Part shown: positions 6,021 to 12,814 of the stretch, piece by piece
How positions within the stretch are numbered: the first letter of the stretch is position 1
Layout of the letters: every line of letters begins with the position of its first letter
From: JANXQG01 sp037147235
GTDB taxonomy: Bacteria; Planctomycetota; Planctomycetia; Pirellulales; Thermoguttaceae
Assembly (NCBI GenBank): GCA_037147235.1
Contig: JBAWVO010000086.1
Location: 1 to 22,045, forward strand
DNA: 22,045 nucleotides
Direction of reading: 5' to 3'
The notes under the pieces: model-generated
Seen by the model: the letters and a program-made list of their open reading frames with translations, nothing else
Told to the model about the DNA's origin: nothing
The model's database searches: none
Translations under genes and position numbers: made by a program

Positions 6021-8897
6021 TTGTTGATAAATAAACTTACCCCTATTTTGCCGTGCCGCGGGCGAGATGACCTAAGCGAGCCGCGTTCGGCTGCCCAGGC
6101 CGAAGAACTCTTGGCGGCTTGGACCGCCCTCTGGCACCCCGCACTGGTGGCAGCGGCGGGATCCATGCCCCGATGGCTGGCCGCCGCCTCGCCGCCGGAC
6201 GATCCGGCCGGACACCTGATCCTCTTACCGCCGACGGCCGAACCGCTGCTGCCTGAGGATTGGCTTAGCCACGCCGAACACCTGGGGGCACGAATTATCC
6301 GCGGACAGAGCCGCAGGCCTGAGATGATCGCCGCAGCCCTGGCGATGCTCGACTCCCCGCCACCGCCGATCGACCTCGACTTGGCGGCCGATTTTCTCGC
6401 TTTGGGATACTCTCACTACGTGATCGAGACCATCACGGTAAGCATCCGCTATGCGAACAGTCTCGATGAGTCGGCCTTTGAACGCGAGTTGCTGGCCGCG
6501 GCGGTGGCTGCCTGTGGCGGCGATAACGACGAAGCCCGCGCAAGACTTCAGGCAGCCTATGACCTCTTGCATACGGCGCGAGAATACAACTATCCCAGTG
6601 AGTCGCACCTACTGGACCTGACGCTCGTCGCCTCGACGACCCTGGGTGCCGTGTTGCGGGCACAATTGACCGGCAGCGGGCCTGCCGGCGATGCGCCGTG
6701 CAACCTGCTTCTTTCCGCTCAGGTTCTCCAGGAGATGGCCGCCCGCGAACCCGCTACGCTGGATGCTTTGCGTCATGCCTTACAACAAGGCACCGCGAGC
6801 ATCGTCGGCGGCGAGTTCTGCGAACTGGAATTACCGCTGCTCTCCCCCGAGGCCATTCGAGGGCAGCTTGAAAAAGGCTTGTCGATTTACCACAAGCACC
6901 TCGACACGCGGCCGAGCGTCTTTGGGCGGCGGCGTTTTGGCATGACGCCGATATTACCGCAGATTCTCGATCACCTACAATTTACCGGGGTGGTGCATGC
7001 CACGCTTGACGACGGTCACTTTCCCGTGGGCAATTCCAGCCGCCAACGCTGGGAGGGTATCGACGGCACAACCGTTGAGGCGATTTTCCGCGTGCCGATC
7101 GATGGTTTGCGTGCCGAAGGTTTCCTGCGCATGCCGCACTCCCTGTCCGGCGTCGGCGACATGGACCATCAGCCCACGGTAATCTTCGCCCATTGGCCCG
7201 GCAATACAAGCCTCTGGTATGAAGACATTTATCGGGCACGTCGCTATACGACGGTGTTAGGCTCGTTCCGCACGCTGTCCGATTATTTCGATCGGACCGG
7301 CACGTCGGGGCATCAAACGATGCCGAAGGCCGACGAATATCGTTCGCCCTACTTAAAGCAAGCGGTGGCTGCCGGCGAGCCTGATCCGATCTCGCGCTGG
7401 GTGCGATATTACGTACAGCGGACCATGGCCGAGGCGTCTCAATCGATTGCCGCACTGGCCACCTTGGCCGGTGGGAAGCCTTCGGTCTGCGTCGAAGGCC
7501 TCTTGGACGACATGGACGGCTCGTTGACGACGCCTGCGGGCGATGCCTCGCGGGAGGAGCGATTGACTGAAGTCAGTAAGACGGCGACGGCTGACTTCGC
7601 GCAAGCGATTGGGGCACAGGTCGTACAAGACGTGGGAAAAGTTCCCGCCGGCCTCGTGGTAACGAATCCCCTTAGCTTTTCTCGTCGTATACACGTGGAT
7701 TTATCCGACCTTGATTCTCTGCCCGAGACGGGCGGTGCAGTCTTATGTGCTGGCGAGGAGGCGGGTCGGAAGTCGATTGTGGTGGAGGTTCCACCGCTGG
7801 GCTATGTCTGTGTCGTTCCGGCAAGCAGCCAGATGTCCCTAAAGTCGGCCCCGCGACGCTTCGGCCGGTTTCGCAAGTCTCCACCCCAGCCGCCGCCGAT
7901 GGCCGAACTGATCGCCTCGCGCGGTGGTGCCGTGTTGCGGAACGAGTTCTTTGAACTGGTCATGGATCCCTATACCGGCGCACTCCGCTCGGTCTTCGAC
8001 TTTCATTCCCGCGCACCGCGATTGGCCCAACAGGTGGCCATGCGTCTGCCGGGTGCGACCGACGAAGAGAACGCCTACTCGATCATGGCGGCCGATGAGA
8101 TCCGTCTGCTGGCCACCGGCCCGGTGGTGGGGGAGGTACTGGTTCGCGGACGACTGGTCGATCGTAATGGCCAACTTCTGGCCGGTTTTCAGCAATCAAC
8201 CCGCATCACTTGGGGGAGTCGCGTGATCGAGGTGGAAATTCAGCTTGATCCCCAGTGCCAACCGGATGCCGACCCGTGGAATTCGTATTATGCGGCTCGA
8301 TTCGCATGGGGTCAGGATGCGCCGACGCTTTATCGTAGCGTGAATCAAGCAACCCTTGCGACCGACGTCGCACAACTGGAATCGCCGCACTTCGTCGAGA
8401 TTCGCGGCGAGGCAGGTCGCACGACAATCCTCACTGCGGGCCTACCCTATCATCACCGTCGCGGCATGCGAAAACTTGATTCGCTGTTGATCGTGCGGGG
8501 CGAAACGGCCCGGCGATTCCGCCTGGGCATTGGCATCGACCTAGCGCAACCAATGGCCGCGGCGTTGGATTTCACGGCACCGTCACCGAGGATTCCGGTC
8601 GTGGCGCGGCCCAAGAACGATTCCGCCTGGCTTTTCCATCTCGACTCGCGCTCGGTAATCGCCACCCACTGGGAACCGATCCTCGAGAGAGGTTCCGTGG
8701 CCGGTTTCCGCGCGCGACTGCTGGAGACGGAGGGGCGCCATGTTTCGCTCGGCCTTCGGTCGTTCCGCACGATTCAGTCAGCCAAAAAGTCCGGCGGTAC
8801 CGACTGTCCGCCCCACGATTTGACCCTCGAAGGCGATCGCGTCACGGTGCCCTTGAGGCCCTACGAATGGGCCGAAGTGGAGGGGCATTTTCAGTAA
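6021..8897 (+). CDS. GH38-like (alpha-mannosidase-related) protein, possibly inactive
   Basis: A protein of about 958 residues without an evident signal peptide. Residues 225-330 resemble the second half of a GH38 catalytic domain: 'VGGEFCELELPLLSPEAIRG' at 262, then 'RRRFGMTPILPQILDHL' at 303. From about 645, 'LRNEFFELVMDPYTGALRSV' marks the beta-sandwich C-terminal half typical of GH38. Two things are odd. The family's 'D-x-FG' nucleophile motif reads 'R-RFG' here, and I find no clear N-terminal H-x-D zinc motif, so activity is doubtful. The start is uncertain: no ATG precedes residue 49, although the text from residue 6 on already looks like protein. TTG at 6021 or 6024 is most likely, with no Shine-Dalgarno. 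The start lies 16 bp after the palindromic element. It could instead be a non-catalytic carbohydrate-binding relative. Confidence 0.8.
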   Translation: MLINKLTPILPCRGRDDLSEPRSAAQAEELLAAWTALWHPALVAAAGSMPRWLAAASPPDDPAGHLILLPPTAEPLLPEDWLSHAEHLGARIIRGQSRRPEMIAAALAMLDSPPPPIDLDLAADFLALGYSHYVIETITVSIRYANSLDESAFERELLAAAVAACGGDNDEARARLQAAYDLLHTAREYNYPSESHLLDLTLVASTTLGAVLRAQLTGSGPAGDAPCNLLLSAQVLQEMAAREPATLDALRHALQQGTASIVGGEFCELELPLLSPEAIRGQLEKGLSIYHKHLDTRPSVFGRRRFGMTPILPQILDHLQFTGVVHATLDDGHFPVGNSSRQRWEGIDGTTVEAIFRVPIDGLRAEGFLRMPHSLSGVGDMDHQPTVIFAHWPGNTSLWYEDIYRARRYTTVLGSFRTLSDYFDRTGTSGHQTMPKADEYRSPYLKQAVAAGEPDPISRWVRYYVQRTMAEASQSIAALATLAGGKPSVCVEGLLDDMDGSLTTPAGDASREERLTEVSKTATADFAQAIGAQVVQDVGKVPAGLVVTNPLSFSRRIHVDLSDLDSLPETGGAVLCAGEEAGRKSIVVEVPPLGYVCVVPASSQMSLKSAPRRFGRFRKSPPQPPPMAELIASRGGAVLRNEFFELVMDPYTGALRSVFDFHSRAPRLAQQVAMRLPGATDEENAYSIMAADEIRLLATGPVVGEVLVRGRLVDRNGQLLAGFQQSTRITWGSRVIEVEIQLDPQCQPDADPWNSYYAARFAWGQDAPTLYRSVNQATLATDVAQLESPHFVEIRGEAGRTTILTAGLPYHHRRGMRKLDSLLIVRGETARRFRLGIGIDLAQPMAAALDFTAPSPRIPVVARPKNDSAWLFHLDSRSVIATHWEPILERGSVAGFRARLLETEGRHVSLGLRSFRTIQSAKKSGGTDCPPHDLTLEGDRVTVPLRPYEWAEVEGHFQ

Positions 8898-8921
8898 TTT
8901 TCACCCGCGCCCAAGTTTGAT

Positions 8922-8951
8922 TTGGCAAAATCCCGAGAGTGCGATTACAAT
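8922..8951 (+). promoter_or_regulatory. Sigma-70-type promoter for the HEAT/TPR gene
   Basis: TTGGCA (8922-8927, 5 of 6) and TACAAT (8946-8951, 5 of 6) are separated by 18 nt, just after the preceding gene ends. Transcription would begin near 8958. This argues against the TTG at 8922 as a start codon, because that codon lies in the -35 box, and supports the GTG at 8994. Confidence 0.55.
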
Positions 8952-8993
8952 GAAGGTAATGGGTTGAGAACCTACTGCACGGGAGCAACGGGC

Positions 8994-9653
8994 GTGAACG
9001 AAGACCTACGGCAACCACGACTATTGACGTTTTATCAGGTCTACTTGGATCGGCTGGACGGTAGTGCCTTTTCCAGCCGAGTGGGTGACTGCTACATGGC
9101 AGGCACTTTGCAGCGGCTGGTCGGTCACTCGATGTGCGAAATCCGCCGCGCGGCGGTGCTGGCTTTGGGGTATCTTGGCGATTATGAATCCAACTCCACG
9201 CTCGGCGCGGCCTTGCTCGACAAGGACCGCACGGTGCGCACTCTTGCCGAGAACGGCATCCGCCAGGTATGGACTCGGGCAGCCGGCGACAAGGACCGCA
9301 CGCAACTCGACACGATCATCCGCCTGAACGCTGCGCGGCAGTTCGGAGAGGTTGTTCGCATGGCTAGCGACTTGATCGAGCATACGCCAGCCTTTGCCGA
9401 GGCATGGAATCAGCGGGCCTACGCCCATCACGCACTAGGCCACTATAACCAGTCCGTCCGGGACTGCCACGAGGCATTGGAAATTAACCCCTATCACTTC
9501 ATTGCCGCCGTGGGCATGGGCCGGGCCTATCTCGAGTTGGGCAATCCGGTCTTTGCGCTGGAGAGCTTCCGCCGTGCCCTACAGCTCAATCCAGATCTTG
9601 AAGGCGTTCGCGTTCAAGCCAACCGGCTGGCAAAGTTGGTGGAAGGGACGTAA
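8994..9653 (+). CDS. HEAT-repeat and TPR protein
   Basis: A 219-residue, probably cytoplasmic protein-interaction scaffold. Residues 36-95 form HEAT-like helical pairs ('IRRAAVLALGYLGD', 'VRTLAENGIRQVW'). About three TPR units follow at 102-135, 136-169 and 170-203 ('AEAWNQRAYAHHALGHYNQS', 'AAVGMGRAYLELGN', 'ALESFRRALQLNP'). There is no enzyme motif, signal peptide or TM helix. I chose GTG at 8994 because GGGAG lies 8 nt before it and the promoter overlaps the longer frame opening at 8922 (TTG). Another in-frame TTG at 8964 is less attractive. HEAT followed by TPR in so small a protein suggests an adaptor; the partner is unknown. The gene converges on the next one, with 6 bp between the stops and no recognisable terminator between them. 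Confidence 0.85.
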   Translation: MNEDLRQPRLLTFYQVYLDRLDGSAFSSRVGDCYMAGTLQRLVGHSMCEIRRAAVLALGYLGDYESNSTLGAALLDKDRTVRTLAENGIRQVWTRAAGDKDRTQLDTIIRLNAARQFGEVVRMASDLIEHTPAFAEAWNQRAYAHHALGHYNQSVRDCHEALEINPYHFIAAVGMGRAYLELGNPVFALESFRRALQLNPDLEGVRVQANRLAKLVEGT

Positions 9654-9659
9654 CACGCA

Positions 9660-10628
9660 CTATCGCACCTCCGCCGTTTGAGCCGCCGGCCGCAGTGTTT
9701 GCAAAGCTCGATCAGCATAATAACGGGGGTTGGAGCGAAATTTATCGAGCGTGCCTTCATCCGCGAACAGATAGATATGGCCGTCGAACTGTAGACCATG
9801 CTCGCGGAAGCCCGACACCGAACGGCCCTCTTCCAGCAAAAGGACCACGTCACCGCCGGAACTGACCGGCGCATAGCGGTCGGGGTCTGCCAAGAAGCGG
9901 CCTCGCTCCTCCACACCGGTAAATAGATAGGTCCGACCGCGGTGGATGGCCCCCCAAGCTTTCTTGCCCGCCTGCCAACGAGAGTTCTCCATGAGTTGAA
10001 CTGGACAGAAACCATCAAGGCCAAGAAGTGGGTTGGCGGCCGGTTTGATATTGGCAGGTGGTGTAGCCCCTGCGACTGGCGGCTGCCCCATCGACGGCGA
10101 TTGCCCCATCACGGGAGACGGTAAAGACACGGGCGGCTGACCCATCGCGGCAGGAGTTCCGACCGGCGGGCTAGGCTGAATCTGAGCAAAAACGCCGGCA
10201 TCGCGTCGCTTTGCATCGGCCGCAACTTTGTTGAGTTTCGACAAGTACTGATCCACCGGCAAATATTCGATGACCGCGAGGACTTCACCCTGCGCGCTGG
10301 GGGCGAGAATCACGGTGGTTGGCAGCCGGGTGACGCCATATTGCTTCGCCGTATTCTTGTAGTAATCACAGTTGATTTTCACCGGAACGAAATTGGCTTC
10401 CAACGCCGCCGCAACCCCGGGTTGATTACGAATTTCGTTTTCCAGATGGTGGCATGCCGTACACCAAGGTGCCGAGAACACCACCAGTACAAGTCGATTC
10501 GACTGGCTGGCGGCTGCCTTAGCACTATCAATGGTGGCTTCCCAATGGAGGGGTTGCTGACCGGCTGCAATCCGCTGTACGAAGAAAAGCAGCATTAACG
10601 CCGGCAGAAACTGTCTCGCCTTACCCAT
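9660..10628 (-). CDS. Exported thioredoxin-fold protein with YHS-like repeats
   Basis: 322 residues. A signal peptide is seen at about 1-23 (hydrophobic core 'FLPALMLLFFV', likely cut after AAG). A thioredoxin domain at about 26-135 has the redox motif WCTAC (cysteines 56 and 59) and the cis-proline in 'TRLPTT' (P103). A Pro/Gly/Met linker at 150-198 carries imperfect 'MGQPPV' repeats. Residues 203-305 hold two related YHS-like units ('GLDGFCPVQLMENSRW' ... 'YLFTGVEERGRFLADPDRYAP' and 'YLFADEGTLDKFRSNPRYY'). YHS domains are often linked to metals, but only one cysteine (C208) is visible here, so metal binding is a guess. A periplasmic role in disulfide reduction or metal-linked redox is likely. 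GAGG lies 9 nt before the ATG. Confidence 0.85.
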   Translation of the reverse strand: MGKARQFLPALMLLFFVQRIAAGQQPLHWEATIDSAKAAASQSNRLVLVVFSAPWCTACHHLENEIRNQPGVAAALEANFVPVKINCDYYKNTAKQYGVTRLPTTVILAPSAQGEVLAVIEYLPVDQYLSKLNKVAADAKRRDAGVFAQIQPSPPVGTPAAMGQPPVSLPSPVMGQSPSMGQPPVAGATPPANIKPAANPLLGLDGFCPVQLMENSRWQAGKKAWGAIHRGRTYLFTGVEERGRFLADPDRYAPVSSGGDVVLLLEEGRSVSGFREHGLQFDGHIYLFADEGTLDKFRSNPRYYADRALQTLRPAAQTAEVR

Positions 10629-10815
10629 TTTGACTGTCCTCGCCAGGAATCCGCAAGTTGACCCTCCCTAGTATCGGAAGCGAGGCTGGATCAGTTAGTG
10701 AAAAAAGCGTGAAAACGAGATGTGCGTTAATTTGGGTAATTTCGAGAAAACATGCAAGAAAATACGCGGGTGGCCGAAAAATAATAAAGTAGCCGCCAAG
10801 AATCGTAAATTCAGC

Positions 10816-10843
10816 TTGACATTTATTTCGTTAACGTTAATAT
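10816..10843 (+). promoter_or_regulatory. Probable rho promoter with embedded palindrome
   Basis: A perfect TTGACA (10816-10821) is separated by 16 nt from TAATAT (10838-10843, 4 of 6). A perfect 10-bp palindrome, ttaacgttaa (10831-10840), fills the end of the spacer and overlaps the -10 box. That is where a repressor would block polymerase. The flank upstream (10629-10815) is AT-rich and holds no gene that I can support. Confidence 0.6.
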
Positions 10844-11309
10844 AGCAGTAGATTGAGTTCTGCTTGGCAGGCGGGTGAGTTTCTCCCGCAATCTGGCATC
10901 TAAAATCGCCCTCCGCACAAGGGATGGTTCTTTCACGGGGGAGCGGGAGACGCTTCTCGGCCTGAATGCCTTTATATTGTAAGCGATTGAGAACGACGAG
11001 GCCCCGACCTAATCGCGGGGGATGGTGTCGCTAGCTTTGCAAGATATGGGCTGCCTGCACGGTCTATGAAGGATATCTAATAAAACCGGGGATCGGCCGG
11101 ATTTCGGCGCGTCCAAATCGGATTTTGTTGGGCATCCTCAGGGTATGGCGAGTTTCGCCACAATTTGAATTTTGACCCTTGAGGTTTTGGTGCTTAGCCT
11201 GTCCGGTGGAGCATCCCTCTGTTTGATTGCGCTGCGCGAGCAGCACGCTCGGAAATTCGCGGTGACGTTTTCACCGCTTCAGCAAGGAGTTTTCTCTTAG
11301 GTGGACTAT
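10844..11309 (+). promoter_or_regulatory. Long untranslated leader of rho with hairpins
   Basis: About 460 nt lie between the predicted promoter and rho, with no convincing gene. Visible structure: a GC hairpin near 10871-10889, a GNRA-capped hairpin at 11231-11244 (stem gctgc/gcagc, loop gcga), and a perfect 7-bp stem at 11259-11277 (loop cgttt). The last ends 6 nt before the AAGGAG at 11284-11289. Tiny overlapping frames at about 11047-11080 (7 and 4 codons) have no ribosome site. In other bacteria rho is autoregulated by premature termination in its leader, and a long leader fits that. No known RNA family was recognised. Confidence 0.45.
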
Positions 11310-12608
11310 ATGGCAAAAAAGAAACGAGGCCGGCTGCGCGGCCATGGTACGCAAGGCTCGGCACCGCGTAGTGGAAGTGGTTATCGTGGCGGTCACAACC
11401 GGCCGCCCATGCGTCCCCAATCCCAAAGTTATGATGCGGATCCGCAACGCATGGGCGATGCTCAGCAGGAAAACGGCGAAGTCGGTCCTTTGGAACCCGG
11501 CGGCGGCGTGCTGGAAATGCACCCCAACGGCTACGGGTTCCTCCGCGATTCCAAAACCAACTACACCCGCGAGCTGACCGACCCCTTCGTTCCAGGAAGC
11601 ATGATCGAGAAGTTTGGGCTTCGCGAGGGTCTTCAGATCAACGGCATGATCCAGCCTGGCCGGCGGCAGCAGGGACCGCGACTCCGTGAAATAACGGATG
11701 TCGATGGCATGCCGCCCGAGCAATACCGCGAAGTCAAGTCCTTCGATCAACTCACACCGATCAATCCCGAGTCCTGGCTCCGCCTGGAGACCGGGCCAGA
11801 GCCCATGACCACCCGGGTCATGGATCTGCTCACGCCGCTAGGCAAAGGGCAGCGGGCATTGATCGTCGCTCCACCTCGCACCGGCAAGACGATTTTACTA
11901 CAGCACATCAGCCACGGTATTTCCACGAATTATCCCGACGTGAAGCTGATTGTGCTTCTGATCGACGAGCGGCCGGAAGAAGTGACCGACATGCGAAGGG
12001 CCGTCAAGGGCGAGGTTCTCGCCAGCAGCCTTGATCGCGACGTCGAAAGTCATGTCCGACTCTCGCAGTTGGCCGTCGAACGCTGCCGCCGCTTGGCCGA
12101 AATGGGCCAGGACGTGGTCCTGCTCTTGGACTCCATCACCCGCTTAGCACGGGCGTTCAATAAGTGGGTCGGAAACACCGGCCGCACGATGAGCGGCGGC
12201 GTGGACATCAAGGCGATGGACATTCCCAAAAAACTCTTTGCTACCGCACGCTTGTTCGAGGAAGGCGGTTCCTTAACCGTGATCGGCACCGCCCTGATCG
12301 ACACCGGTAGCCGCATGGACGAACTGATTTTCCAGGAGTTCAAGGGCACCGGCAACCTCGAGTTGGTGTTGGATCGCAAATTGGCCGACCGTCGCATTTG
12401 GCCGGCGATCGACATCAGCCAGTCCGGCACGCGGCGCGAAGAGAAGCTATTGCCTCCGGATGTTCTGCATGCGGTGACCATGCTCCGTCGCACTTTGGCC
12501 ACGATGCACCCTGTCGAGGCCATTGAGCAACTGACCAGTCGCTTGGCGAAGTTCAAGTCCAACAAGCAGTTCATCGAACTGATCGCGGGGACGAAGATTT
12601 TGGACTAG
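11310..12608 (+). CDS. rho: Transcription termination factor Rho
   Basis: A hexameric RNA-dependent ATPase that ends untranslated transcripts. Of 432 residues, about 1-60 are a basic, Gly/Arg/Gln-rich, probably disordered extension. The OSB-type primary RNA-binding domain follows ('GGGVLEMHPNGYGFLRD' at about 65). The ATPase core has Walker A 'PPRTGKT' (188-194), Walker B 'DVVLLLD' (268-274), the Q-loop region around 'SGGVD' (295-299) and the R-loop 'KGTGNLEL' (345-352), then 'DISQSGTRREE'. All key motifs are intact, so it should be active. Start: ATG 11310 has AGGTGG 5 nt upstream. GTG 11301, three codons earlier, lies 11 nt after AAGGAG and is an equal rival. Length is normal for Rho apart from the extension. 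It stands alone, with its own promoter and terminator. Confidence 0.97.
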   Translation: MAKKKRGRLRGHGTQGSAPRSGSGYRGGHNRPPMRPQSQSYDADPQRMGDAQQENGEVGPLEPGGGVLEMHPNGYGFLRDSKTNYTRELTDPFVPGSMIEKFGLREGLQINGMIQPGRRQQGPRLREITDVDGMPPEQYREVKSFDQLTPINPESWLRLETGPEPMTTRVMDLLTPLGKGQRALIVAPPRTGKTILLQHISHGISTNYPDVKLIVLLIDERPEEVTDMRRAVKGEVLASSLDRDVESHVRLSQLAVERCRRLAEMGQDVVLLLDSITRLARAFNKWVGNTGRTMSGGVDIKAMDIPKKLFATARLFEEGGSLTVIGTALIDTGSRMDELIFQEFKGTGNLELVLDRKLADRRIWPAIDISQSGTRREEKLLPPDVLHAVTMLRRTLATMHPVEAIEQLTSRLAKFKSNKQFIELIAGTKILD

Positions 12609-12619
12609 CCCAAAAAAGC

Positions 12620-12652
12620 GAAGAAGCCCGCACCCAAGAGGCGGGCTTCTTC
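12620..12652 (+). terminator. Intrinsic terminator after rho
   Basis: A perfect 12-bp stem (12620-12631 with 12641-12652) with a 9-nt loop begins 11 bp after the rho stop codon. The 3' side is T-rich (gggcttcttcttg) but not a clean T run. An A run (12612-12617) precedes it. It is the clearest factor-independent terminator in the window. Confidence 0.8.
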
Positions 12653-12814
12653 TTGCGCCATGCTTTTCTGAGGGAGAGGCGATACGCCGACCTGCAATTA
12701 TTCGCATTCCGCACACAGAACCGGAAGAGCCTAAAAAGGCAATAAAATCGGTCTTTTCACAGTTGCCGATTTTTGTGACAATACGCGGACATAGATTTCC
12801 AGGAGGGAAAAATC

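Noticed and set aside
5834..6166. 110-codon minus-strand frame containing 'VVRASRLP' and 'AGGTPAPQ'
   Set aside because: It translates the palindromic repeat and the antisense of the GH38-like N-terminus, so it is not a gene.
11047..11080. Tiny overlapping frames (7 and 4 codons) as a rho leader peptide
   Set aside because: No ribosome site and no regulatory codon pattern; expected by chance in 460 nt.
12754..12782. Promoter for the WD40 gene (TTTTCA-17-GACAAT)
   Set aside because: Both boxes match only 4 of 6; too weak to list, though some promoter must lie between the rho terminator and 12815.
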